From assembly GCA_031276875.1 (NCBI GenBank), contig JAISMG010000037.1, positions 1 to 64,000 on the forward strand: 64,000 nucleotides of DNA, in the 5' to 3' direction. Below the pieces are notes generated by a model, which saw nothing but the letters and a program-made list of their open reading frames with translations, was not told the DNA's origin and did no database searches. Positions within the stretch are counted from its first letter, which is position 1; every line of letters begins with the position of its first letter. Positions 23,178 through 33,499 of the stretch are shown in pieces. A program made the translations under genes and the position numbers. The stretch comes from Candidatus Peribacteria bacterium (GTDB lineage Bacteria; Patescibacteriota; Gracilibacteria; Absconditabacterales; Absconditicoccaceae).

Positions 23178-23695
23178 TTACAAGATACTTTCCAATTCCC
23201 ATATTTTCACGTGCTTGACTCAGTTTACAATACCAAAATCAATAGCATCCATACTTACTACATACTTTGGTCGGTGATCTGGAATTTTCTCTAAATTTCA
23301 AAATTCTCTCTGGATAACTTTTTCATCAGCTAAGAGATAACATACTTGAAGATACAGTTGAGGTAGATATCAATATTGTTTTTATGTTTCGCAAAAACGG
23401 AATTGATTGCTTTTTCTCGATGAGTAATCAACTGCACTTCATCACAGAAAATATATTTTTTTCCTTTTTTAATTTCATTTTCCAAACAACGATAGAGATC
23501 ATCGTCATTTTTTAAAACATCAAAAGCCTTATCCTCTTTATTGATATAAAGCACTTGTGATGGATTAAAGGTCTGAGAAAGTTGTTCCAAAAATACCGTT
23601 TTCCCAATTCTTCTCTGTCAGGTGATAATTTTGATGAGAGGCTTCCCGATGTAAGGATGAAGTACTTCCAAATAATGTCTTCTACTTAAATACAT
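23178..23695 (-). pseudogene. Deleted AAA_14/DUF4143 ATPase
   Basis: The N-terminal part (MYLSRRHYLEVLHPYIG, IITGQRRIGKT P-loop with UGA-Gly, and CDEVQL Walker B) is a typical AAA_14 ATPase. After NNIDIYL the frame closes at TAG. In another frame the characteristic C-terminus of the same family continues (LQVCYLLADEKVIQREFG, then RPKYVVSMDAIDFGIVNG and VKHVKIWELESIL). About 200-250 residues between the two parts are missing, so this is an internal deletion with a frameshift, not two genes. TAA stop at 23178-23180. Confidence 0.75.
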
Positions 23696-23785
23696 TTGAG
23701 CAAAGTGTTAAAAAGATAAACTCACTTAAGTGTAATTAAGTGAAATGAAAATGCAATATGTTCTTCTTTTATGTGAACTACAATA

Positions 23786-23960
23786 ATGCAACAGACTAGA
23801 GCCCCGCAGGACCGCGGGAACGAAAGAGTTACCCTCCAGAGCGGGAACCCACGCCGGAGTAGGGGCCGCCCAAGATACAACCCAGAACGACCGAAGCAAC
23901 CCCACAGAGGGCGGAGTAGCCGGAACGGAAGAACCCACGAAGCCATCCATACCACTTTCC
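23786..23960. other. GC-rich island at the 3' end of the AAA+ gene
   Basis: Roughly 60-65% GC by eye over about 150 bp, in a region near 35%. On the coding strand it encodes the last 35 codons of the AAA+ protein, most ending in C or T (runs such as TTC TTC CGT TCC GGC TAC), unlike the A/T-ending codons elsewhere. Just past the TAA is a CCCGC...GCGGG hairpin. The paralog at 21818-22933 ends in a matching GGTTCCCGCTxTGGxGGxTAA. See findings for a possible explanation. Confidence 0.7.
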
Positions 23961-26939
23961 ATCTTTCCCTTGATATAGTAAATAATCACGATTAAGATAT
24001 CCATCGTCAGCTTTATCTTTATCAAATTTTATCTTAAAATGTTCTTCTATTTCCTCCTTTTTTTTCTTCAAATCTGCATTCTTCAATGCCTTATCACTGA
24101 TAAATCATTCTCCTACATAGTCCTCTCAAAATGTTTCTTTTATCAATTCTCCTAAAATAATACTATCAGTAATTGTCATCATTCCTTTTCCTTGTAACGC
24201 ACACCTTTTCACAAAATCTATTTCTTGCTCGTTTTGTGCATAGAGTTTGGTATCTACTAGGGGAGTGCCGGTGCCATCTCTCAGAGACTCAGTAGCAACC
24301 GTACACCATTCTTTATCAATAGTTGTTTGCAAACCTGCATCATCCAGAAATCTTACTCCTCGGCGTTCATTCTTAAATTTTGCTAATTGGGAACCTGAAT
24401 ATGTTTTTCCATATTTCATCTTTCTAAGCCATTGGGGAACTTGGAAGGTAGTATACGATACTCCTTTTTCTTTGTAGGTAATAACAGCATATTTTTCTCC
24501 TTTAGCTTCTCTCGGGAAAATTTGGATATCTGTAATGTCTTTTTCTTCTAAATTTTTCAATGCTTTTTTTTGTGTTTCTGTGAGATAAGATTGCACATTA
24601 TATTTCTCTATCCCTTCTCCATAGACTAAATATCCATCTTTTTTTAATTGTTGTATTCTAGCATTAGTAGAAGAAATAGCACGCTCTATCACTCATTGTT
24701 TGAGCTGTTCCTCATTTGTGAGATGTTCAGCTGAAGGTACTGTTGATTGTGGTATACGTTCTCTTTTATGGTCAAATTTCTTTCAAAACAACTTTTTTTT
24801 ATCCTTTTCTTCAATGTCTTGAGCTACTTTTTTCCAGTCTTCACCCAAAGCAGAAAGGGTATCTCGCGTTTTCACGATAACATCATTATCTTTATCATAG
24901 AGTTCATAGAAGTCTCTCATAATTTGTGCGATTTCATCACTCGTCATTCCTCCGACTTTGTCAGCTTGTTCAATTTTTTCACTTAAGCTATCAGCAAAAT
25001 CTCCCAATTTTTCATCTCCTGTAGCAACCAACGTCTGCTGAAGAGTTTGTAAAACATTTTTAGTGGGTCTAAAAGGATTTTGCAACTGTAAATGCTCCAG
25101 ATTTCTCTGATGATAAGGGTCTAACTCTGCCACGTCAATTGGGTCCATAAAAGGAGTAGAAGTTTCTGAGAAAGAAGCAGAACTTTCAGCAATAATACTA
25201 GCTTTTAAATCTGCCTCTGATAAATGCACTACCTGTGCCAGAGACAGCGTTTCTCCTCTATGACGATACGAAGTAATATCTTTTTGGGTCAAAAAATTAT
25301 GTTCTGAAAACACTTTTACCAACACTTTTCTATCGTCAGGGTCAGTTGCTTTTGCGATAAAATCTACTACAGCAGTTTTGATACGAGCATTGAGATGTTT
25401 TCCTTTAAATTCACGAAAAAGCGGAATATGAGACCTCATCGTCCAGATAGCATTTTTGAGTTCATATTGACTGTTTCCATTGATAGTTTCGGTAATTTCT
25501 CCACTAAAAAGTTGTTCAATTTTTTTGATACATTTCAGCAAATGAAGAACAATTCCTGTCCATTCTCCATTGGAAAGTTGCTCTCCCAAAAGTTCATCCT
25601 TTCCCACACTGGTGATAAATCCTTCTTGATTTATCAGTTCAACCAATGCAAAATCATAGAGTTCACTTTCTGGCATATAAGGCACTTCTATTCCAATAAA
25701 ATTATCTTGTATAGGCACAGGAAGCTTTTCTTTATCTCGATACTTATTTTCAGAATGAATATTTGCAGTAGCGATAATTTTGGTTTGCAGAAGGGGTTTC
25801 CACGCTCCTCCATCCTCCTGAGGTGCATACAACGACAGAGGTTTCTGTTCAAACAAATGTTTTACTCTATACAAGACATCTCACGGAATACTATCCAATT
25901 CATCCAAAATCAACACTCTTCCTGTCATAAACGCGGTTAAAAGTTTGGAATATTGAAATTCCATTTCGATAGTTCCTTTGAGTTTATCTTTTCCTATCAA
26001 ATCACTCTGCGTGGTAAAAGGATTTCCAGAAAACACTAACTGTTCAGCTTTTCTTAATTTTTCTGGGTCTTTTGCTTCTGCTTCCAGCTTTTTTCCATCT
26101 ATTTGTAGTGTTTGGATTTTTCCAGCAGAAAGTTCTTCCAAATACTTGGAAATCTGAATGGCAATAGCGGTTTTTCCTGTTCCTGTATCTCCTTTGAGTA
26201 AAATATGGTTTCCTTCCAAAAATTGGTCTACAGCAATATTGAAAATGGATTGTCTAGTTGGCGTCATCACGTATCCATCTTTTCTTTTCATCTTTTTGAG
26301 TTTTTCTAATCTCCACAATGTTGCAGTTTCTCTCATCTGTAAAAGCGTATGTTTTTTAGTATGCAATGTTTGTAACGTTTCTTCAAGTTCTACTAATTCC
26401 TCGTTAATCGTAGATTTTTCTACATCACTCATCTTTACTCCTGTAAAAAATTTTTCCACCATCAGCAGATGACGTTGTTTTTTCGTTTCTTGGATTTCCT
26501 GTTCGACAGCCCTTACTTGTTCTAGTCCTTCTTTTCCATTAGCTAAAATTTCTCGATGGTCTTTTCTCTGATGAAACTCAGAGAAATACAGCTGACGCAC
26601 TTGTGGAATGGCAAAGAGTTTCCTCATTTTATCCAAACGTTTGCGAAACAAAGGTGCCAGAGCAGATACCTTATGAGGTTCATACTTTACTAAAGATTGA
26701 GTAGCTTGTTCTCTGGTAGTATGCATTTCTGCAACCAATGCATCAGCAGTTTTTTCTTTAACGGTATCGACGCCACGCCTCAGCATCTGAAGCATTTGTT
26801 TATCCAAAGTAGAAAAGTCTGAATGTTCCCACAGTTGCTTGAGACTCGCTACAGACAGCGTATCAGCAACGATATAGGCAAGCTCTACAGCTTGATGATA
26901 GTGTTCCTGAAGTTGTTCAGGAGAAGAAAGGTGTTCCAT
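23829..26939 (-). CDS. MoxR-type AAA+ ATPase with a long novel C-terminal extension
   Basis: 1036 residues in one frame, with UGA-Gly at 25878, 24783, 24690, 24126 and 24087. Residues 1-225 are helical and coiled-coil-like. The AAA+ core has Walker A GDTGTGKT, Walker B RVLILDELDSIPG and sensor-1 KIIATANIH, as in MoxR/AAA_5 proteins, which usually act with vWA-domain partners as chaperones or metal inserters. About residues 700-1036 form an extra domain shared with 21818-22933, ending in a hydrophobic Gly/Ser-rich tail (ALCGVASVVLGCILGG). Its start is one base from the stop of the vWA gene, and TTTATC lies 17 bases upstream, so the two are one operon. Confidence 0.85.
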
Positions 26940-26940
26940 G

Positions 26941-29019
26941 TTATGTAATAATATCAGATAAAAGATTTTTCATTACTTGTGCTAATTGCTCGGGAGAAGA
27001 GCAGATTTCTCCACCTCATTGCTTGGGAGCATTGGTTAGATAATGACTAACATCTGCTTCATCTCCAATCCCTACGCCATACACATACACTCCTTGTTGT
27101 CTCCAACGGTCAATGGCTGCTTTAAGTCTCGATGCTTCATTACTCTCTCCATCACTAAACACAAAAATTAGTTTTTTACGTTTTCCTGTCTGGATTTCTT
27201 TTCTTTCTAGAGCATGGGTATCAGTCATCCATTCGGTATATGTATCTGAGAGTGCTTTCCGGTCAGGAGTGTCTCCACCAGCATATCACAATTTAGTATA
27301 TGCATCTAATCTCTCACGGTCAGAAAAATCTGAGCCTTTTGGTTTGAGGAGAATATGTCCATCAGGAAGGTTTCCGCTAAAAAGGTAGCCTTCTGTTTCA
27401 AATGACACGAGACTTTCCATACGTTCTTTTTGTAATGCTATCCTATCGTGTAAATTTTTGAGTGCTTCAAATACCAAAAGTATTGCTTTCTTTTGTTCAC
27501 GATTTTTATCTCACTTCATACTATACGACCCATCACCGATAATCATTACTTCAAAATTTCCTACATTTTTGGCTCTTTTTTCACGAAAACTATCAATTTC
27601 AAACATTTCAGGATAAGGGTTCCCACTATGATAATCAGCAATTCCCTGTGCTAAACTTGGTCAATGCAATTTTACTCCATAGTCTGAATTTATGGGATAT
27701 TTAGGGACAAATTTTCTTTTCATTCTGGTAGATTTAATTTTGTCAAACAAATGAAGCAGTTCTTCCATCACCGATTTTCAGGTCTGGGTATCTTTGATAG
27801 TTTCCAACTGACGGACAAAATTTTGGTAGGTAGTCAATTGCTCAAGGGTTTGATGAAACAGGTCTGTATAATTGGAAGAATCAGGAGATGTTCCTTCTTG
27901 TTGCAATAAGCGTTTTACTCTCTGTTCCAGTTCCTTTTGTTCGGGAGTTTTGAGTTGTTCTTTGGCTGCTTCCTGTTTTTTTTCTACTTGTTGTTTAATG
28001 CTTTCAGCAAGTTTTTCTCGTTCTTCAGGAGAAAGAGCATCATCAAAGAAATGAGGTAGCTTATTTTGATAGTATTTTTCAAAAGGATTTGACTGTGTTC
28101 AAGAGGATAAATCTCCTTGTTGTTCTCAAGTTTCTCCTTGTTGTTCTCAAGTTTCTCCTTGTTGTTCTCAGCTTTCTCCTTGTTGTTCTCAATGTTCTCC
28201 TTGTTGTTCTCAGCTTTCTCCTTGTTGTTCTCAATGTTCTCCTTGTTGTTCTCAATGTTCTCCTTGTTGTTCTCAAGTTTTTTTCTCTGGTATTTGCTGA
28301 TTTTTGATATCTTCTTCCAAAAGTTTAGTGAACGTTGGTTCCACAAGTTTCCACATTGCTTTCAATCTTTCTTCAAGACTTCCTGCCGTAGTCTTATCAA
28401 TAATTCACGATTTCACCATACGACGGAGTAATTTTCTTACCTTTGGGTGTACCTGACATTCTTCTTCTGGTACAAAATGTTCTCTCAATAAAGCATTACA
28501 AAACTGCTGATGAAGAGGTTTTTCACGATAATCTTTAGTTGCAAATAATTTTTTCTGATACAAATCGTGCATATTGTCCCTCAGTACAGGGACTTTATCC
28601 ATACTGACTACCCTCTCATTCACAAACATATCTCTCAAAACATTCTCCAAAAAATGATAACTTCCAGCAAGATTACCATGTGCTTTTTGTCTCTGCTTTC
28701 TTTCTATAATAACTGATTTTCCTTCCAAACTACTTTTGAGCTCCGCATCTTCAAAGAGATGTTCAATTTCGTGAAAAAGTACTACTAAAAATTCTGATGG
28801 AGAAAGATTGAATTTTTCCATCACTAATTGTGCATTGACCATAATTTTGGGAGGTTCTCCTTGAGTAGTATCCGGCACCGCCGCTAAATTATTTCCCAAT
28901 TGAGGATTATTTAAATCGATATATATATCATTTTTAGCATAAAATGCTACCCAGTTTTTCAACATCGTAAGCTGGTCATCAGAAAGGGTTTCACGAGGAG
29001 ATAAAGAGGGAGTATTCAT
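26941..29019 (-). CDS. Metallopeptidase-like plus vWA domain protein (DUF2201-like), MoxR partner
   Basis: 692 residues with at least twelve UGA-Gly codons. The N-terminal domain has a zinc site FHEIEHLF (HExxH). Residues about 250-305 are eight GEQQGEx repeats, then a helical linker. The C-terminal vWA domain has the MIDAS motif GDGSYSMKG, a threonine in GGDTPDRKA, and FVFSDGESNE. This HExxH plus vWA arrangement fits the DUF2201 family, commonly encoded next to MoxR AAA+ ATPases, as here. The start at 29019 is preferred over 29031 because TTTATC is 17 bases upstream. The protein probably binds a client or metal that the ATPase remodels. Confidence 0.8.
28108..28275 (-). repeat. Eight 21-bp coding repeats, each starting with UGA-Gly
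   Basis: Tandem units of TGAGAACAACAAGGAGAA plus one variable codon encode GEQQGE[H/S/T]. Every unit contains one UGA, so under the standard code this stretch would hold eight consecutive stops. It forms a flexible acidic, Gln-rich linker between the metallopeptidase-like and vWA domains. The copy number is easy to change without losing frame. Confidence 0.85.
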
Positions 29020-29054
29020 TGTAAAATACATTGAGTGATAAATAAGATACTACA

Positions 29055-29083
29055 AGTATACTCCAATGCTTTATTTTTTGCAA
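29055..29083 (-). promoter_or_regulatory. Promoter of the vWA/AAA+ operon
   Basis: On the minus strand TTGCAA (29078-29083), 17 bp, TATACT (29055-29060). The predicted leader contains TTTATC 17 bases before the ATG at 29019. Confidence 0.6.
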
Positions 29084-29187
29084 ATTTTAGAAGACTTTTT
29101 TTCTTTACTTGCTATTTACGAGGAGTTTCATATAGTGGAGGCTGAATGATATTTGTATCAGATTTTTTATTCTTTTTATAAGAAACG

Positions 29188-29742
29188 ATGGTAAAAATTA
29201 CAACTTCCGAGGTCAAAAAAGGGACCATTCTCCTCATTGAAGGAAAACTCTTTAAAGTAGTGGATACCGCTCATACCCATATGGGGAGAGGCGGAGCAAA
29301 TGATACCTTTAAGGTGAAAGATATTATCACGGGCAAATCCAATGTCTTTACCTATATCGCTGGAGCAATGCTGGAACAAGCAGAAGTTTCTACACAAAAT
29401 GCGGTTTTTTTGTATGCTGCTGGCACTACTTATTCTTTTATGGAAAATGATAGTGGAGAAATTTATGAACTGGAAAAAGATGCGATTGAGGAAGTGGTAG
29501 GATATTTGAAAGAAAATTTGGATGTGTATTTGCAAATGTACCAAGGAAACGTGATTAACGTGATTTTGCCTGCGACGATTAGTTACAAAATTACCTCTAC
29601 CGTGCCAGGAGTGAAAGGCGATAGAGCTCAAGCTGGGACAAAACCAGCGACTATTGAAACGGGGTTGGAAGTGCAAGTGCCTCTATACAAAGAAGAAGGT
29701 GATGAAGTGACGGTGAATACATTAACAGGGATGGTAAACTAG
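29188..29742 (+). CDS. efp: Translation elongation factor P
   Basis: 184 residues, typical of EF-P, three beta-barrel domains. It relieves ribosome stalling at proline runs, which suits a genome encoding Pro-rich surface proteins (see 57373-61332). The tip residue that is Lys34 in E. coli is Arg34 here (HMGRGGAND), as in EF-P types that are rhamnosylated or otherwise differently modified; no epmA, epmB or earP gene is in the window. TTTATT lies 16 bases before the ATG. No UGA codons. Confidence 0.95.
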   Translation: MVKITTSEVKKGTILLIEGKLFKVVDTAHTHMGRGGANDTFKVKDIITGKSNVFTYIAGAMLEQAEVSTQNAVFLYAAGTTYSFMENDSGEIYELEKDAIEEVVGYLKENLDVYLQMYQGNVINVILPATISYKITSTVPGVKGDRAQAGTKPATIETGLEVQVPLYKEEGDEVTVNTLTGMVN

Positions 29743-29746
29743 CAAG

Positions 29747-29784
29747 AAAAAGCTGAAAACAACCTCTTTTATCAGCTAATTTTT
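29747..29784 (+). terminator. Inverted pair of AAAAAGCTGA words after efp
   Basis: AAAAAGCTGA (29747-29756) and TCAGCTAATTTTT (29772-29784) form a short stem with A/T-rich flanks just past the efp stop, a plausible terminator. The TTTATC at 29768-29773 in the same stretch is also the leader motif of the next gene, 17 bases before its ATG. Confidence 0.5.
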
Positions 29785-29790
29785 CGACTA

Positions 29791-30546
29791 ATGGGAAATG
29801 AGAGTATCCGTCAATATTTACAAAATGAAGACCACGTCGTCTTCAGTCCTTTTTTGGATGTTCCTAGAAAATTATATAATAGTTTACCCCAGAGACAAGC
29901 ACTTTTAGCAGCTCTCAAAGTAAAAAAAGCACCCACACTTGAACAACTCGAAAAAAACATTTCCGACCAAATGCGTACTCTGCTTGCTAGTGAACAACGT
30001 CCGCAAGTTTCTTGTTATATTGATGTAGCAGAAAAGCCAGAACAAGAAGACATTATGCTCTTTCTCTTTAAATGCTGGATAAAAGAAACTCAACCAGATG
30101 TTTCTTTTCTTCTAAAATTATTAACTCAAAGAAGTTTTGTAGTAGAAAAATGTAAAATTAACAGCTTACAAGACTATGAAGATATGCTTAACATCTGTAT
30201 TAAAGAATATGAAAATGCTGAAGAAGAAAACGAAGAGAAAGAATGAAAAAGAAATCTGATATATCGCTTTGAATGAGATACCTACAAAGAAATTATAGGA
30301 GAACTATTGAAAAAATCTAACACTACTATTTTCTTCTTTCTGGATAATGTCTCATTATTAAGTGTATCTGAACAGGTCCGTATTAACGATATGTTGGATA
30401 GAAGATTATGATTAGGAAAAAATGCAGTTGTTAAACCGTATTTAAAAATCAATAATGGAAAAGGGACACGACAAACTTTTTATGACAGCAATGAAAGACG
30501 TAGAGAACATCCTCACGATTATTATGCTCTTTCTCTACCTGTATAA
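29791..30546 (+). CDS. Unknown protein, weakly ATPase-like C-terminus
   Basis: 251 residues with three UGA-Gly codons (30244, 30277, 30409). The N-terminal two thirds is helical and charged. The C-terminal part, with NTTIFFFLDNVSLL, then DMLDRRLG and a GKGTRQTFYDSNERR stretch, resembles the Walker B and downstream region of ORC/CDC6-like P-loop proteins, but no Walker A is present. The similarity is weak and made by eye. It follows efp; the next gene (lipoprotein) starts 20 bp downstream. Confidence 0.45.
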
Positions 30547-30565
30547 TTTTATTTCTCTTATAAGA

Positions 30566-31147
30566 ATGAACCGTATTACAATATCTCATCCAAATCTACA
30601 ACAACACTCTGTTGTTATCTGTCTTTTCTTGTTGATGGGATTAATGATACTTTCAGGCTGTGGAAATGAACCTCTTGCTCCTGATACTACGGAAGTTGTC
30701 GGACAAGAAACGCTTGAAGACTGTCCCTTTGGTTGTATTTTGGGGAATAATTGGAAAATTGGAGGACGAGAGGGATATGCTATAGAAATCAGCAAATTCA
30801 CTTCTCCTGCACTTGGTATCAGCTTTCTCTATCCTTCTGCACAGTTTTATGAGTATGATGGTTCTCATCGCGAAACTGCGAGAAATGAAATTATGCATAC
30901 GGGAAATGCGATATGTGTAAAAGAAAACGAGGAGCAAAAGTTTGTGTCAGGCAAAGAAAGGAGTTGTGTGGAGTTTCTCTCTTATGAAGAATGGCAAAAC
31001 TTGGAAACGTCTTTTGAAGTAGGAGAAACAAGAGGAATTAAAAAGCAGATTGCATCCCTACCGCTCTATTTCGTAGAATATCATTGTATTGCTTGTGGTC
31101 CTTGAGAGGATTTTTCTCGGGTACAGACGATACAGCCTTTAAAATAA
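30566..31147 (+). CDS. Predicted lipoprotein
   Basis: 193 residues with UGA-Gly at 31103. A signal sequence ends in the lipobox LMILSGC, with the lipidated Cys at about residue 32. The mature part contains several cysteines (DCPFGC, HCIACG) and a domain with FTSPALGISFLYP, common in Gracilibacteria-type lipoproteins but of unknown function. The start MNRITISHPN is chosen because it gives a proper n-region; a longer frame extends upstream into the previous gene. Confidence 0.7.
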
Positions 31148-31171
31148 CTTTTATATAGTATCATCTTTAGA

Positions 31172-31585
31172 ATGTCCCACACCTTCTGAATTGCTGTGAA
31201 AGCACTTATCCAAAATCCTGATGGAAAATTTCTTATCCTCTTCAAAAGCGAAATTGAAGAAGTCTGAGCTGTAGATTTTGATATTCCCGGTGGAAGAGTG
31301 GAACGAGGAGAAAAATTGGAAGATGCTATTATGAGAGAAGTTAAAGAAGAAGTCTGACTTTCTATCTCGCTTAAAAGAGTTATTCGCGTTTGGGGATTTA
31401 CGAAAGGCGAATTACATTTGGTAGGGATTACATTTTTAGCAACAACTGAAAAAATCGAAGCCCTTCAACTGGGTGATGAACATACGGATTTCTTTTGGAA
31501 GAGTAAGGAAGATATTTTGCAGGGAGAGTTTCCAGAGTGGTTGAAGGAAGAAATTTTGGCGATAATCGATGAGAAAATTATATAA
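31172..31585 (+). CDS. Nudix hydrolase
   Basis: 137 residues. The Nudix box reads GGRVERGEKLEDAIMREVKE and continues with EVG, the last glycine being a UGA; four UGA codons in all, so the gene is invisible under the standard code. Nudix enzymes hydrolyse nucleoside diphosphates linked to another group; the substrate cannot be told. It lies 24 bp after the lipoprotein gene. TTTATA sits 16 bases before the ATG. Confidence 0.85.
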
Positions 31586-31601
31586 TAAAATAGTTTTAAT
31601 A

Positions 31602-31631
31602 TTGACTTTACATAGTAGATAATTATATAAT
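31602..31631 (+). promoter_or_regulatory. Sigma70-like promoter
   Basis: TTGACT (31602-31607), 18 bp, TATAAT (31626-31631), 26 bp upstream of the ATG at 31657. Confidence 0.55.
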
Positions 31632-31656
31632 ACATATTATATTGTAAGTATACACA

Positions 31657-32425
31657 ATGGAATTAGCGAAATCCCTCTCTTCACCCACTACACACTGAAT
31701 AACTATTACACAAGAAACAAACAGTAGTCTTCGTAACACTTTTTCTGTACATACTATAAAAAATATAACAGATATTGACACTATCGATATATTCAATAAT
31801 TATAAATTATTACTCTCTCCTGACTATCGAAAAAGCAATATATATAGAAGAAACTTATCTATGATATGCTATTGAAATAAGTTTTAAATCTCCACAAATG
31901 AAACAACAAGTAAAAATGTGACATATGCAAATCAATCTTTTTAAAGAGGGAAAAAAAGTTTGACGACTATATGGAGAACTTCATCCTCATTCGGGTAAAT
32001 TCAAATTTGCTTGAATGCAAAAAATCAAAAAAGATGAGAAAAAAGTAGGAGAACATTTAATGGAAATTTTTTTAGTAATTGTACCAAAGTTAAAATCACA
32101 AGGGGAAAGTATTGATTTTTCTGCAACTACTGAACAAAGAAAAATAGAAATATGTTATCTCTTGCAAAAATTTGGTTTTAAAGCAAAATCTGAAAAATAT
32201 AGAAATGCTTTTGAAATTTATAAAGACGAAAATGATAACTTCTTTATTTATACTGTTTCCACCAATAAAATAAAAGGCAGTAATAAAAATATTTACACTT
32301 TTATGAAAGACAAACAATCTCTTCTTTTCAATACCCTACAATTTATGGATACAGTATATATTGGTTCTTGAATTTATTATATAAATGCTGATATACAAAA
32401 CTCTTTAATGCTCTTACTCAGGTAA
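31657..32425 (+). pseudogene. GNAT-like acetyltransferase gene with a frameshift in an AT repeat
   Basis: Two frames carry one protein. From 31657 the frame reads MELAKSLSSPTTHG onward and would close at TAA 31885. From about 31845 another frame carries the continuation (IYIEETYLGYAIEISFKSPQ) to TAA at 32423-32425. The switch lies at the (AT)n tract 31838-31846. The second part has a GNAT-like stretch (GEHLMEIFLVIVPKLKSQG, LLQKFGFKA). It may be a true frameshift mutation, a slippage site or a sequencing error. If only the second frame is used, a start at 31898 gives 175 residues. The 3' end overlaps the convergent Nudix gene by 12 bp. Confidence 0.55.
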
Positions 32426-32857
32426 AATAGTCACCACATTATCAAATGGATGAAATCAGCTTTTTATCACATTTTCCATACTTAAGAAACGAGGAATAGG
32501 AAAATCTTCTCGTAGTATCCATTCCCATTTTTCACATTTCTCTGGCTCTAAAAGCTGTATTTCTCCTTGATCATAGTCAGCTAAAACAATAATAGTAATA
32601 TAATGTTTATTTTCAGAAATATGAATATCATTCGTAAATCCCACAATTTGACAATTTTTAATAGTAATACCTGTTTCCTCCATTGTTTCTCTTTTTGCAC
32701 CTTCAATAGGAGTTTCTCCAAATTCCAAGTGTCCACCGGGAGGAGCTCGTGTTCCTTCACCGTGTTTGGATAGTCTCTTTCAGACTAAGATTTTCCCATC
32801 TTTACGGATAAGTACACCTATTCCTACACGAGGATGAGGAGGAATTAGTTCAGTCAT
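32414..32857 (-). CDS. Nudix hydrolase, MutT-like
   Basis: 147 residues with UGA-Gly in the first strand (ILVGKR) and near the end. The Nudix box is GGHLEFGE...REtmEEtG (GHLEFGETPIEGAKRETMEE). It resembles MutT/NUDT15-like nucleotide-cleaning enzymes. The start at 32857 is chosen because TTTATT lies exactly 16 bases upstream; a longer frame to 32965 lacks this. It is the second Nudix gene within 1.3 kb and is not closely similar to the first. Confidence 0.88.
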
Positions 32858-32991
32858 CTGGTTTGTAGTACGAAATAAAATTCTATTGCCTTTTACATCT
32901 GTTTTGACTATAGTAAAAAAATTACGAAAAACAAGCGAATATGTATATGACAAAATGATATACAACCTTTACTTTATATTGCTACTGCCTC

Positions 32992-33438
32992 ATGCTAGAA
33001 GAGATTAAAAAGCTCATCTTTACCAAAGTTCCTGCCGATAACCACGTCTGACTTTTCTTTTCTCTGTTTGATGAAAAAGGCGTCCTTATCGCTTCAAATG
33101 GTGTGTTAGAAACCGACAAATCCCTTGACGCACTCATTGATTTACTTTATAATGGAATGATAAAAAAACAAGAACTCAAAGTAAAAAATGCTGTATTTGA
33201 CATTGTGAAAACAGTGCAAGCTCAAAATGATGTAGCAACATTTCTCAAACTTTCTCCCAAAGAATGGGGAATTTTGCTGACTTCAGTAGTTGATGGGAAA
33301 AGTGGCGTCTTGCTTCCTGATACGAAAGGAATTGAAACAATGCAACAGGCTTTGGCAAGTATCAAGCAAAAGTATCAGCTTTCTGGAAATGTGGCAATTA
33401 GCGTATTTCAGACGGAAAGAGTGGTGCTGAGTAAATAA
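32992..33438 (+). CDS. Small protein, possibly AMMECR1-like
   Basis: 148 residues with one UGA-Gly (NHVGLFF). The C-terminal part (SGVLLPDTKGIETMQQALA) resembles the GLLLP region of AMMECR1 domains, and FDEKGVLIASNGVLET fits a strand-turn-strand near the N-terminus, but the AMMECR1 core LRGCIG is not seen, so the assignment is tentative. Cytoplasmic, function unknown. TTTACT lies 18 bases before the ATG. Confidence 0.45.
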
Positions 33439-33499
33439 ACTGCACTGTAGATAAAAAACAATCTCTCTCTGCTAGAAAATTCCAACTCACCACTCCCCT

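Noticed and set aside
23029..23277. Plus-strand 82-codon frame
   Set aside because: It lies opposite the AAA_14/DUF4143 pseudogene tail, is full of Ile/Lys/Arg/Phe without pattern, and has no leader motif.
28108..28275. CRISPR array
   Set aside because: The 21-bp units are directly adjacent with no spacers and are in frame within a gene; the repeats at 52170 and 59768 are likewise coding tandem repeats.
27984..28431. Frames of ENNKE, RTTRR and LLFSS repeats on both strands
   Set aside because: They are out-of-frame readings of the 21-bp repeat. The frame that joins the metallopeptidase-like and vWA domains reads GEQQGE with UGA as glycine.
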